Assembly (NCBI RefSeq): GCF_017916515.1
Contig: NZ_JAFMTA010000001.1
Location: 496,001-560,000 of the forward strand
Origin: Naasia sp. SYSU D00948
GTDB lineage: Bacteria; Actinomycetota; Actinomycetes; Actinomycetales; Microbacteriaceae
Length of the DNA stretch: 64,000 bases
Reading direction: 5' to 3'
The notes under the pieces are model-generated. The model was not told where the DNA came from and did not search any database. It saw only the letters and a program-made list of their open reading frames with translations. Positions 38,999 to 46,556 of this stretch are shown in pieces (within the stretch, counting starts at the first letter, position 1; each line of letters begins with the position of its first letter). The position numbers were made by a program, and so were the translations under genes.

Positions 38999-40228
38999 TC
39001 AGGGAACGGTCCACCAGGAGCTGACCGGACCCCACGTCAGCCAGAGCCAGCCGAACTGGAGGACCAGCGAGACGACGATCACCGAGATCCGGTAGAGCAC
39101 CGAGCGCGGCTGAGCGAGAGCGCCGGCGAGCGGGAACATCGGGATCAGGAGGCGGAACGTGCTGGACTGGGGGAAGAAGACGGCCAGCAGGTAGAGGGCG
39201 TAGCTCACGACCCACAGCCGCATCTCGACGCCGAGCCGCCGAACGGACGGGAGGACGAGCGAGAGCGCGAACGCCCCGACGATCAGCACGACGACGATCG
39301 CGCCGAGCGGGGCGCCGAGGTAGAAGTCGAAGGCCTGGAACCAGGGGGCGAAGGGCACCAGGTGCTGGTGCCCGATGATGGGCGCGCGCCAGGCCAGCTC
39401 GGTGTCGGTGTAGGCCGTGATGGAGCCCGTGGCGATCCAGGCGGCCGCCGGCCAGAACAGGCCCATGACGCCGCTGAACACCGCGAGACCGCCCACGACG
39501 ACCTGCTCGCGCCGCGGGAACGGATCCCTGTCCCGCTGGACCAGGCGCACGAGCCAGTAGAGGGCGAGGGTCAGCGCGAAGGCGAGACCGGACGGCCGGG
39601 TCAGCGCCATCACGGCCGTGACCGGGAAGAGCCAGCCCCACTTGCGCCGGATCAGGAGATACAGCGCGAGCACGAGCAGGAACGTGTGCATCGCCTCGGC
39701 GTATGCCATCTGGAAGATGAACGACAGCGGCGACACGGAGAAGATCACGACGCCGAAGAACGCCTGGTCCTCGTCGAGGCGCAGCAGGAAGAGGCGGTAG
39801 AGCAGGACGGCCGCGCCGAACCCGAACAGCAGCGAGACCGTGAACGCGGCGACCGGCCACCACGCACCGCTGAGCGCGGCCAGCGCCGAGACGAGGAAGG
39901 GGTAGACGGGCATGAACGCCCACTGGTTCTCCGCGACGTAGCCGGCAGCGTCCAGAGGCAGTTCCGTGGGATAGCCGACGGCGGCGATGTACCAGTACCA
40001 GTAGCCGTCCCAGAGGGCGGAGTAGGAGAAGAAGTCCGGATCGGCGCCCGCCCGCGACTGCGGCGTGAGCTGGCCCGCCGTGAACGCGAGCGCGATCGTC
40101 GTGAGCGCGCGGGCACCGCCGTAGACGAACAGCACGCGAGCCCACCACGGCGTCCGTCGCCAGAGCGACTCCCGCCGCGGCGCCTCGACGGCGACGGCGG
40201 AGCTCAGCTGTCCGCCCCCGTCAGCCAC
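38999..40228 (-). CDS. Gpi18-like (PIG-V type) mannosyltransferase-like membrane protein
   Basis: This 409-residue polytopic membrane protein has about ten hydrophobic helices. The luminal motif [15 protein letters not shown] lies near residue 60, and [13 protein letters not shown] follows. It resembles the GT-C fold mannosyltransferases related to Gpi18/PIG-V. The Trp-Asp near the first loop fits the metal or donor site of that fold. A role in cell-envelope glycan or protein mannosylation is inferred. The GTG at 40228 overlaps the dapE 3' end by 25 bp, so it is probably cotranscribed. A longer open frame upstream is only the antisense frame across dapE. Confidence 0.82.
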   Translation of the reverse strand: MADGGGQLSSAVAVEAPRRESLWRRTPWWARVLFVYGGARALTTIALAFTAGQLTPQSRAGADPDFFSYSALWDGYWYWYIAAVGYPTELPLDAAGYVAENQWAFMPVYPFLVSALAALSGAWWPVAAFTVSLLFGFGAAVLLYRLFLLRLDEDQAFFGVVIFSVSPLSFIFQMAYAEAMHTFLLVLALYLLIRRKWGWLFPVTAVMALTRPSGLAFALTLALYWLVRLVQRDRDPFPRREQVVVGGLAVFSGVMGLFWPAAAWIATGSITAYTDTELAWRAPIIGHQHLVPFAPWFQAFDFYLGAPLGAIVVVLIVGAFALSLVLPSVRRLGVEMRLWVVSYALYLLAVFFPQSSTFRLLIPMFPLAGALAQPRSVLYRISVIVVSLVLQFGWLWLTWGPVSSWWTVP

Positions 40229-41286
40229 GCGCGCAGCCCGCGCTCGCAGTCCGTGATCTGCTCGACCGGAACCCGCTCGTCGTCCGCGTGCGCCTTCACC
40301 GGGTCGCCGGGGCCGTAGTTGATGGCCGGGATGCCGAGGCGCGAGAAGCGGGCCACATCGGTCCATCCGTACTTCGGCATGGGCGTGCCGCCGACCGCCG
40401 CCACGAAGTGCTGGGCGATCGGGGCGTCCAGTCCGGGACGTGCCCCGGCCGCGAGGTCGACGATCTCGATCTCGAAGCCGTCGAAGACCTCGTGGATGTG
40501 CGCGACCGCCTCCTCGGCGCTGCGACTCGGCGCGAAGCGGTAGTTGACGTGCACCATGCACTCGTCCGGAATCACGTTGCCCGCGATCCCGCCGGTGATG
40601 CCCACCGCGTTGAGCCCCTCCCGGTAGACCAGGCCGTCCACCTCGACGCTGCGGGCCTCGTACGCCGCGAGCCGGTCGAGGATCGGCGCGGCCTTGTGGA
40701 TCGCATTGTCGCCCACCCAGGACCGGGCGGAGTGCGCGCGGAGGCCGCGGGTGCGGATCTCGGCGCGCAGGTTGCCGTTGCAGCCGCCCTCGATCTGCGA
40801 CCGGGTCGGCTCGCCGAGGATGGCGAAGTCGCCGGCGAGGAGCTCCGGGGACGTCTGGGAGAGCCGGTTGAGGCCGTTCTTCGCCTCCGACACCTCCTCG
40901 TGGTCGTACCAGATCCACGTGATGTCGGCGACGGGCTCCGCGAGCTCGGCCGCGAGCTTCAGCTGCACGGCCACCCCCGCCTTCATGTCGACCGTCCCCC
41001 GACCCCAGAGGTACTCGACGCCGTCGATCGTCTCGAAGCGGGTCGGCACGTTGCCGTTGATCGGCACGGTGTCGATGTGTCCGGCGATCACGACCCGCTG
41101 CTCCCGCCCCAGCTCGGTCCTCGCCACGATGGTGTCGCCGTGGCGGGTGACGCGCAGGTGCGGAACCGCGGACACGCTCTCCTCGATGAGGTCGGCGAGC
41201 GGTCCCTCGCGGTCGGAGACGGAGTCGATGTCGCAGATGGTGCGGGTCAGATCGATCGACGACATGGTGAGGTCGAGCGACGGCAT
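40204..41286 (-). CDS. dapE: Succinyl-diaminopimelate desuccinylase
   Basis: This 360-residue M20-family zinc enzyme releases L,L-diaminopimelate from its N-succinyl form in lysine and peptidoglycan synthesis. Metal motifs are [21 protein letters not shown] and [13 protein letters not shown] with the catalytic Glu. The lid domain contains [15 protein letters not shown]. The ATG at 41286 is 6 nt from TAGGGT, indicating a leaderless mRNA; MSSID at 41265 is a less likely alternative. It is divergent from dapD across only 75 bp, so the two steps can be regulated together. dapC (aminotransferase) is not in the window. Confidence 0.95.
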   Translation of the reverse strand: MPSLDLTMSSIDLTRTICDIDSVSDREGPLADLIEESVSAVPHLRVTRHGDTIVARTELGREQRVVIAGHIDTVPINGNVPTRFETIDGVEYLWGRGTVDMKAGVAVQLKLAAELAEPVADITWIWYDHEEVSEAKNGLNRLSQTSPELLAGDFAILGEPTRSQIEGGCNGNLRAEIRTRGLRAHSARSWVGDNAIHKAAPILDRLAAYEARSVEVDGLVYREGLNAVGITGGIAGNVIPDECMVHVNYRFAPSRSAEEAVAHIHEVFDGFEIEIVDLAAGARPGLDAPIAQHFVAAVGGTPMPKYGWTDVARFSRLGIPAINYGPGDPVKAHADDERVPVEQITDCERGLRAWLTGADS

Positions 41287-41292
41287 GCGATC

Positions 41293-41298
41293 ACCCTA
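41293..41298 (-). promoter_or_regulatory. -10 box giving a leaderless dapE transcript
   Basis: TAGGGT on the minus strand is followed by 6 nt and the dapE ATG at 41286. Confidence 0.52.
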
Positions 41299-41349
41299 CC
41301 CAGCGAAAAGCGGCGAGCCCCCGCGCCCAGCCCCCGACCGGCCGATCGA

Positions 41350-41355
41350 TACCCT
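41350..41355 (+). promoter_or_regulatory. -10 box giving a leaderless dapD transcript
   Basis: TACCCT is followed by 6 nt and the dapD ATG at 41362. A GGAG lies in the 6-nt gap, so a short-leader reading with a ribosome site is the alternative. Confidence 0.48.
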
Positions 41356-41361
41356 GGAGCC

Positions 41362-42321
41362 ATGGCGAAGGACGAGCGGAAGGCCTGGGGCTACGGACTG
41401 GCGACGGTGGCGTCGGAGGGGACCGTGCTCGACACCTGGTTCCCGGAGCCGAAGCTCGGCGCCTTCCCCGCAGGACGGGACCGCTGGATCGCGCCCAAGC
41501 AGCTGCAGGAGCAGGCCGGAGCCGACGCACGGCGGGATGTGCGCATCGACACCGTCACCGTGGAGATCGACCTCGACCGCGCGCCCGGCTCGACCTCCGA
41601 CGCGTACCTCCGCCTCCATCTGCTGTCGCACCGGCTCGTCGCGCCCAACACCATCAACCTCGACGGGATCTTCGGTCAGCTTCCGAACGTCGCGTGGACG
41701 ACGGCGGGGCCCATGCACCCGGACGCCGTGATGACCCGCCGGAGCGCCCTGCAGCGTGCGGGCATCCAGGTTCAGGGCGTCGACCGCTTCCCGCGACTGA
41801 CCGACTACGTGCTGCCCGATCGCGTCCGCATCGCCGACGCGTCGCGCGTCCGGCTTGGAGCGCATCTCGCACCGGGAACCGTCGTGATGCACGAGGGCTT
41901 CGTCAACTACAACGCGGGCACGCTCGGGACATCGATGGTCGAGGGCCGCATCTCGCAGGGCGTCGTGGTCGGCGACGGCTCCGACATCGGCGGCGGCGCC
42001 TCGATCATGGGGACGCTCTCCGGCGGCGGCACCGAGCGCGTCGTCATCGGCCGGCGCGCGCTGCTCGGCGCGAACGCCGGTGTGGGGATCTCGATCGGCG
42101 ACGACACCGTCGTTGAGGCGGGCCTGTACGTCACCGCCGGCACGAAGGTCGTCCTGGTCGGCTCGGCGCCGTCCGCCGACGGGACGCCGCCGACCGTCAA
42201 GGCCCGTGAGCTCTCCGGGGTGCCGAACCTGCTGTTCCGCCGCAACTCCGTCACGGGCGCGGTGGAGGCGGTCCCGCGCAGAGGCCAGGGCATCGAGCTG
42301 AACGCGGCCCTGCACGCCTAG
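41362..42321 (+). CDS. dapD: Tetrahydrodipicolinate N-succinyltransferase (actinobacterial type)
   Basis: This 319-residue enzyme transfers succinyl from succinyl-CoA to tetrahydrodipicolinate. It is the actinobacterial DapD type: an alpha/beta N-terminal domain ([34 protein letters not shown]), then a left-handed beta helix. The helix has hexapeptide turns ([45 protein letters not shown]). Trimers are expected. ATG 41362 is chosen since [10 protein letters not shown] matches the usual N-terminus. It is divergent from dapE and convergent with gltA, with a GC-rich palindrome at the 3' end. Confidence 0.96.
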   Translation: MAKDERKAWGYGLATVASEGTVLDTWFPEPKLGAFPAGRDRWIAPKQLQEQAGADARRDVRIDTVTVEIDLDRAPGSTSDAYLRLHLLSHRLVAPNTINLDGIFGQLPNVAWTTAGPMHPDAVMTRRSALQRAGIQVQGVDRFPRLTDYVLPDRVRIADASRVRLGAHLAPGTVVMHEGFVNYNAGTLGTSMVEGRISQGVVVGDGSDIGGGASIMGTLSGGGTERVVIGRRALLGANAGVGISIGDDTVVEAGLYVTAGTKVVLVGSAPSADGTPPTVKARELSGVPNLLFRRNSVTGAVEAVPRRGQGIELNAALHA

Positions 42322-42366
42322 CACCCTCGGCCGCGCCTGTGCGCGGCGAGGCGCGCTCGTAACCGG

Positions 42367-42466
42367 GGGCCGGTTCGGCGTTTCCGGGCCGGCGATTCGG
42401 CCCGATCTCGCCGATACGGCCCGTGTTGCGATGGGGCCCGGGTTGCCGATTGCGCCGATCCGGCCC
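42367..42466. repeat. GGGCCGG-family nested palindrome, copy 2
   Basis: Outer arms GGGCCGGTTCGGCG (42367-42380) and CGCCGATCCGGCCC (42453-42466) match at 13 of 14 positions. An inner CGGGCCG/CGGCCCG hairpin lies at 42385-42404. Order and wording resemble 3549-3621, including the shared GGCCCGGGTTGCCGA. It fills the dapD-gltA convergent gap. Confidence 0.72.
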
Positions 42467-42487
42467 CGGTCGCCGCGGGAAGCCGCG

Positions 42488-43786
42488 TCAGCGGGAGATG
42501 TGGCGCTCCGCCGGGCCGACGTACAGCTGCTGCGGGCGGCCGATCTTCGTGGCCGGGTCGTCGTTCATCTCGCGCCAGTGCGCGATCCAGCCGGGCAGCC
42601 GGCCGATCGCGAAGAGCACCGTGAACATCCGCGCCGGGAAGCCCATCGCCTTGTAGATGACGCCCGTGTAGAAGTCGACGTTCGGGTACAGCTTGCGCTG
42701 GATGAAGTAGTCGTCGGCGAGCGCGATCTGCTCGAGCTCGCGGGCGAGGTCGAGCAGGGGGTCCTGCACGCCGAGCGCGTCGAGGACCTCGTCCGCGCTC
42801 TCCTTCACGAGCTTGGCCCGCGGGTCGTAGCTCTTGTAGACGCGGTGGCCGAACCCCATCAGCCGCACGCCCTCTTCCTTCTTCTTCACCCGCTCCACGA
42901 ACTTCTGGACGCCCTCGCCCGAGTCGCGGATCTGCGCGAGCATGCGCAGGACGGCCTCGTTCGCGCCGCCGTGCAGGGGTCCGTAGAGCGCGTTGATGCC
43001 CGCCGAGATGGACGCGAAGATGTTCGCCTCGGTCGATCCGACCAGGCGGACGGTCGAGGTGGAGGCGTTCTGCTCGTGGTCCTCGTGCAGGATCAGGAGG
43101 CGGTCGAGCGCCTTCGAGAGGACGGGGTTCACCTCGTACGGCTCGGCCATGGTGCCGAAGTTGAGCCGCAGGAAGTTGTCGACGAAGCTCAGCGAGTTGT
43201 CCGGGTAGAGGAACGCCTGGCCGAGCGCCTTCTTGTGCGCGTACGCCGCGATCACGGGCAGCTTCGCGAGCAGCCGGATCGTGGAGATCTCGACCTGCTT
43301 CGGGTCGTGGACGCTGAGCGAGTCCTCGTAGTACGTCGACAACGCGGAGACGGCGCTCGACAGGACGGACATCGGGTGCGCCGTGTGCGGCAGCGCGGCG
43401 AAGAAGCGCTTGAGGTCCTCGTGCAGGAGGGTGTGGCGGCGGATCTTCTCGTCGAACTCGGCGAGCTCGTCCGCGGTGGGCAGCTCGCCGTAGATGAGCA
43501 GCCACGCGACCTCAAGGTACGTGGACTGCTGGGCGAGCTCCTCGATCGGGTAGCCGCGGTAGCGGAGGATGCCCTTCTCGCCGTCGATGTACGTGATCGC
43601 CGAGCGCGTCGAGGCGGTGTTGACGAAGCCCTGGTCGAGGGCGGTCAAGCCGGTCTTCCGCGTCAGCGTCGAGACATCGATGCTCGAGGCGCCGTCCACG
43701 CTCGGGATCACCGGGAACTCGGCGGTGCCGCCGGGATAGGTGAGCGTGACGTTCTGCGCGTTCCCAGCCTGGCCGACTTCGCCCAC
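42488..43786 (-). CDS. gltA: Citrate synthase
   Basis: This 432-residue type II citrate synthase condenses acetyl-CoA and oxaloacetate at the entry of the TCA cycle. Active-site His residues lie in GPLHGGANEAVL and GFGHRVYKSYDPRA, and the Asp in NVDFYTGVIYKAMG. The GTG at 43786 (VGEVGQAGNAQN) is chosen for its GGAGGAGG ribosome site; the open frame continues upstream without family similarity. A promoter at 43847-43875 gives a leader of about 50 nt. It is downstream of fdxA on the same strand but has its own promoter. Confidence 0.97.
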   Translation of the reverse strand: MGEVGQAGNAQNVTLTYPGGTAEFPVIPSVDGASSIDVSTLTRKTGLTALDQGFVNTASTRSAITYIDGEKGILRYRGYPIEELAQQSTYLEVAWLLIYGELPTADELAEFDEKIRRHTLLHEDLKRFFAALPHTAHPMSVLSSAVSALSTYYEDSLSVHDPKQVEISTIRLLAKLPVIAAYAHKKALGQAFLYPDNSLSFVDNFLRLNFGTMAEPYEVNPVLSKALDRLLILHEDHEQNASTSTVRLVGSTEANIFASISAGINALYGPLHGGANEAVLRMLAQIRDSGEGVQKFVERVKKKEEGVRLMGFGHRVYKSYDPRAKLVKESADEVLDALGVQDPLLDLARELEQIALADDYFIQRKLYPNVDFYTGVIYKAMGFPARMFTVLFAIGRLPGWIAHWREMNDDPATKIGRPQQLYVGPAERHISR

Positions 43787-43846
43787 GGCGCCTCCTCCGA
43801 TTGGTCTCAGGGGACGACCCCCGCTTGTGGCGGAGGACACCGCATC

Positions 43847-43875
43847 AGCCTAGGGCGTGCCGGGAGTCCGGTCAC
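43847..43875 (-). promoter_or_regulatory. Promoter of gltA
   Basis: The minus-strand -35 GTGACC (43870-43875), a 17-bp spacer and the -10 TAGGCT (43847-43852) lie between gltA and the fdxA stop. Confidence 0.68.
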
Positions 43876-43896
43876 ATCGCCTGGGCTGCGCGGATA

Positions 43897-44220
43897 TCAG
43901 GCGTTCGCGCCCGGCGGGACGGCGGACACGATCGGGTGGTCCTTCGGGATCACGCCGACTTTGGCGGCACCGCCCGGGGACCCGATGTCCTCGAAGAACT
44001 CGACGTTGGCCTTGTAGTAGTCGGCCCACTGGTCCGGGAGGTCGTCCTCGTAGTAGATCGCCTCGACCGGGCAGACCGGCTCGCACGCTCCGCAGTCCAC
44101 GCACTCGTCGGGGTGGATGTAGAGCATCCGGTCGCCCTCGTAGATGCAGTCGACGGGACACTCGTCGATGCAGGCGCGGTCCTTGACGTCGACGCAGGGC
44201 AGTGCGATCACATAGGTCAC
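43897..44220 (-). CDS. fdxA: Seven-iron ferredoxin
   Basis: This is a 107-residue 7Fe ferredoxin. The 3Fe-4S cluster is bound by the N-terminal set around [17 protein letters not shown], and the 4Fe-4S cluster by [14 protein letters not shown]-terminal extension ([13 protein letters not shown]) is typical of the FdxA/FdxC type. It would supply electrons to P450 or other redox enzymes. The GTG start at 44220 overlaps the stop of the upstream membrane protein as GTGA, so translation is coupled. In other actinobacteria a dapC aminotransferase usually follows (recalled); here gltA does. Confidence 0.95.
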   Translation of the reverse strand: MTYVIALPCVDVKDRACIDECPVDCIYEGDRMLYIHPDECVDCGACEPVCPVEAIYYEDDLPDQWADYYKANVEFFEDIGSPGGAAKVGVIPKDHPIVSAVPPGANA

Positions 44221-44663
44221 TGGATGCCGTCCTCTCCCCTCCCAGTATCCCACCCGGTCGGCCGCGCCCCCGCACCGCGGCGCAGGGGCACCCGCGGCCA
44301 GGCCAGCACGAGCCCTCCGACGATGGCCGGTCCGAACGTCCACGCGTATCCGGGGAGGTTCGCGGGAAGCAGCGCGGACCCGCTCGGCCCCGGAAGGGCG
44401 AACAGCCCCGCGGCGGCCAGAATCCCGGCGACGGCGAGGCCCGCGTGGAGGCGCGAGTCCAGCGCCAGCCGGATCCCGACGACGAGGCACGTCACGGCCG
44501 CCAGCGCCACCACGAGCCCGAGCGGGAGCCGGAGCGGGCCGACGGCCCAGGTCGTCTGATGCGCGAACGTGCCGATCGCACCGGTCACGAAGCCGAGCAC
44601 GAGGCAGGACGCCGCACCGCCGAGGCGCGCGGCGAGCGAGGGCCGATCCGGGTCCGTGAGCAC
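44217..44663 (-). CDS. Small four-helix membrane protein cotranslated with ferredoxin
   Basis: This 148-residue protein has four hydrophobic segments ([51 protein letters not shown] and [14 protein letters not shown]) and an Arg/Gly-rich C-terminal end. No family is recognised with confidence. The GTG at 44663 lies 5 nt after TAGAAT (44669-44674); the longer open frame upstream runs into a repeat. The 4-nt overlap with fdxA ties its expression to the ferredoxin. Confidence 0.78.
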   Translation of the reverse strand: MLTDPDRPSLAARLGGAASCLVLGFVTGAIGTFAHQTTWAVGPLRLPLGLVVALAAVTCLVVGIRLALDSRLHAGLAVAGILAAAGLFALPGPSGSALLPANLPGYAWTFGPAIVGGLVLAWPRVPLRRGAGARPTGWDTGRGEDGIQ

Positions 44664-44668
44664 GCGGC

Positions 44669-44674
44669 ATTCTA
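44669..44674 (-). promoter_or_regulatory. -10 box of the membrane protein-fdxA operon
   Basis: TAGAAT on the minus strand is followed by 5 nt and the GTG at 44663. Confidence 0.48.
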
Positions 44675-44740
44675 CGCCGCGGCTTCTGACCTCTCCCCGG
44701 TGGGGCAGGGCCGGTGAGACGGGCGCGGCCGGGCCGCGCT

Positions 44741-44799
44741 TGCTCCTGACCGTCCCGGCCCGGGGTTGAGCGGACACCGCCGGGCCCGGTTCAGGAGCA
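44741..44799. repeat. Imperfect nested palindrome after the lipoprotein gene
   Basis: TGCTCCTGA (44741-44749) pairs with TCAGGAGCA (44791-44799). Within lie CCGGCCCGG and CCGGGCCCGG, which can pair imperfectly. A separate hairpin, GCGCGGC-CGG-GCCGCGC, lies at 44723-44739. It starts 22 bp past the lipoprotein stop. Confidence 0.6.
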
Positions 44800-44821
44800 G
44801 CGCCCTCCCGAGCGCTGCGCG

Positions 44822-45286
44822 CTACTGCGTTCCGGCGGTCGAGTTCTTCGGGGTGACGGTGTAGTTGGCGAGCCAGCTGCTGTCGCTCTCCTGGGTCAGC
44901 ACCACGACGACGCTCCAGTTCTCGCCGTCGTACGCCGCCCCGCCCTGGGAGGTCGGATCGGTGCCGCCCAGCAGGGTGAAGCCCGCCGCCTCGAGGTCGC
45001 TCCGAATCTGCTCGCCGGCGGCGGCATCCGGCACCCGGATGGTGACGTTGAACGCCTTGCCCGCCTCGTCGCCGATCGCGATGCCGTAGGTCACTTCGCC
45101 GTCATAGAGCGGCACCTCGTCGGAGGGGAAGCCCTCCGGGATCTGGTTGCCGCCCAGGTCCACTCCCCCGCCCGTCGCGCCCTCAATGAAGGACTCGACC
45201 GGGTTGAAGCCGCAGCCCGCGAGCCCGGGCAGCAGTGCGGCCCCGAGCAGCAGGGCGAGCGCGGGGCGAAGAGATCGGGAGGGCAT
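44822..45286 (-). CDS. Lipoprotein of unknown function
   Basis: This 154-residue protein has a classic lipoprotein signal: a basic start, a hydrophobic stretch ALALLLGAALLPG and lipobox LAGC with the lipidated Cys at 25. The mature part is acidic (EGFPSDEVPLYDGEVTYGIAI) and ends in VTPKNSTAGTQ. No known domain is recognised. The ATG at 45286 is 7 nt after TATCCT. It is a single-gene unit. Confidence 0.85.
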   Translation of the reverse strand: MPSRSLRPALALLLGAALLPGLAGCGFNPVESFIEGATGGGVDLGGNQIPEGFPSDEVPLYDGEVTYGIAIGDEAGKAFNVTIRVPDAAAGEQIRSDLEAAGFTLLGGTDPTSQGGAAYDGENWSVVVVLTQESDSSWLANYTVTPKNSTAGTQ

Positions 45287-45293
45287 GGTGCCG

Positions 45294-45299
45294 AGGATA
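45294..45299 (-). promoter_or_regulatory. -10 box giving a leaderless lipoprotein transcript
   Basis: TATCCT on the minus strand is followed by 7 nt and the ATG at 45286. Confidence 0.5.
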
Positions 45300-45394
45300 G
45301 CCAGGGCCTCTGACAGCGACCAGGGCCGCCGGTCCCGGCAGCCGTGAGCACACTGAGGAGGGCCGTTCCAGAGCGCGCCGACCGGTTCCCCCGG

Positions 45395-45787
45395 TCAGGC
45401 GGGCTGGAGGCTCGCGATCTGGATCAGGTTGCCGCAGGTGTCGTCGAGGATGGCCGTGGTGAGCGGCCCATTCGTCTGGGGCTCCTGTGTGAAGCGCACG
45501 CCCAGTCCGAGCAGCCGCTCGTACTCGGCTCGCACGTCCGCGACTCCGAAGCTCGTGAAGGGGATCCCGTCCGCGACGAGGGCGGACGTGAAGGGCTTCA
45601 CCGCGGGATGAGAGGCCGGCTCCAGGAGGAGCTCCACCGCATCCGGGGCCTCGGGCGACACCACCGTCAGCCAGCGGTACTCCCCGGACGGGATGTCGGT
45701 CCTCGGCAGGAACCCCAGCACCGACGTGTAGAACGTCAGCGCCTTCTCCTGGTCGTCCACGAACACGCTCGCCGTCGTGATCCTCAT
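45395..45787 (-). CDS. VOC (glyoxalase/dioxygenase superfamily) protein
   Basis: This 130-residue protein has two beta-alpha-beta-beta-beta modules (RITTASVFVDDQEKALTFYTSVLGF, then ILDDTCGNLIQIASL). The vicinal-oxygen-chelate fold includes glyoxalase I, fosfomycin and bleomycin resistance proteins and dioxygenases; the exact role is unknown. The ATG at 45787 follows CCGGAGGGAG, with a -10-like TACAGT upstream, so this gene has a normal leader. It is divergent from the YciI-like gene. Confidence 0.9.
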   Translation of the reverse strand: MRITTASVFVDDQEKALTFYTSVLGFLPRTDIPSGEYRWLTVVSPEAPDAVELLLEPASHPAVKPFTSALVADGIPFTSFGVADVRAEYERLLGLGVRFTQEPQTNGPLTTAILDDTCGNLIQIASLQPA

Positions 45788-45971
45788 CGGTGCTCCCTCC
45801 GGCCAGCACTGTACGCGCGTCCTCGCCCGACCGCCGCGTGTCTCTCCCCCTTCATACGCACCGATGCTGGGCGAGCGCGCCGCCGATCGGCGAAAGTGGG
45901 AGCCCCGCGAGTGTCGAAGTGCGCGGCCGCGGATCGACGTAGGAACGACAGAACCTTCCGAGGAGGACCCC

Positions 45972-46304
45972 ATGCGCATCCTGATGCTCGTCGCGACCGA
46001 TCCCAAGGCGGAGCCGTACTCCGCCGAGGAGGACAACGTCGAGGAGTGGTTCGAGGAGGTGACCGCCCGGGGCGCCCACCTCGACGGCGACCGCCTCCGG
46101 CCCGCCGAGGAGGCCAAGACCGTGCGCGTGCGCGACGGCCGGCTCTCCGTCACCGACGGTCCGTTCGCCGAGACGAAGGAGGTGATCGTCGGCTACGACC
46201 TGCTCGAGTGCGCGGACCTGGACGAGGCGATCGACCTCGCGTCCCGGCACCCGATGGCGCGCTTCGGCCGGATCGAGCTGCGCGCCCTCTGGCCGCTCGA
46301 CTGA
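45972..46304 (+). CDS. YciI/DGPF-domain protein
   Basis: This 110-residue protein has the YCII-related fold and the family signature VTDGPFAETKE, followed by VIVGYDLLEC and ASRHPMARFGRIELR. Many relatives are encoded next to ECF sigma factors; none is here. The ATG at 45972 follows CCGAGGAGGAC. The 184-bp gap from the divergent VOC gene should hold both promoters. The 3' end faces typA across a repeat-filled gap. Confidence 0.92.
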   Translation: MRILMLVATDPKAEPYSAEEDNVEEWFEEVTARGAHLDGDRLRPAEEAKTVRVRDGRLSVTDGPFAETKEVIVGYDLLECADLDEAIDLASRHPMARFGRIELRALWPLD

Positions 46305-46326
46305 CCCCGACAGCAGCGAGTGGCTC

Positions 46327-46525
46327 GCGACGCGGATCAGGACAAGTGCGGCGAGATGCCGCCTTTCCTCTCGACCGGCACGGCGCCGATCAGGAAGGGC
46401 GCGCCGCGACGCGGCGTGTCCTCCTGATCGGCGCGCGGAACCGGCCGCGCGTCCTGATCGGCGTCGACTTTCCTGATCCGCGCAGTACCGCGGTCCCGGC
46501 CCCGCAGTGCCGCTTCCTGATGCCC
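46327..46525. repeat. GATCAGGA-family intergenic repeat, copy 2
   Basis: CGCGGATCAGGA (46331-46342) pairs perfectly with TCCTGATCCGCG (46471-46482). Inside, CGGCGCCGATCAGGA faces two inverted TCCTGATCGGCG copies, with the further inverted CCGCGACGCGG between. The element fills most of the 252-bp convergent gap between the YciI-like gene and typA and matches the repeat at 11361-11463. Confidence 0.78.
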
Positions 46526-46556
46526 GGTACCGCCCGGAGGGCGGACTCCAGTACGG

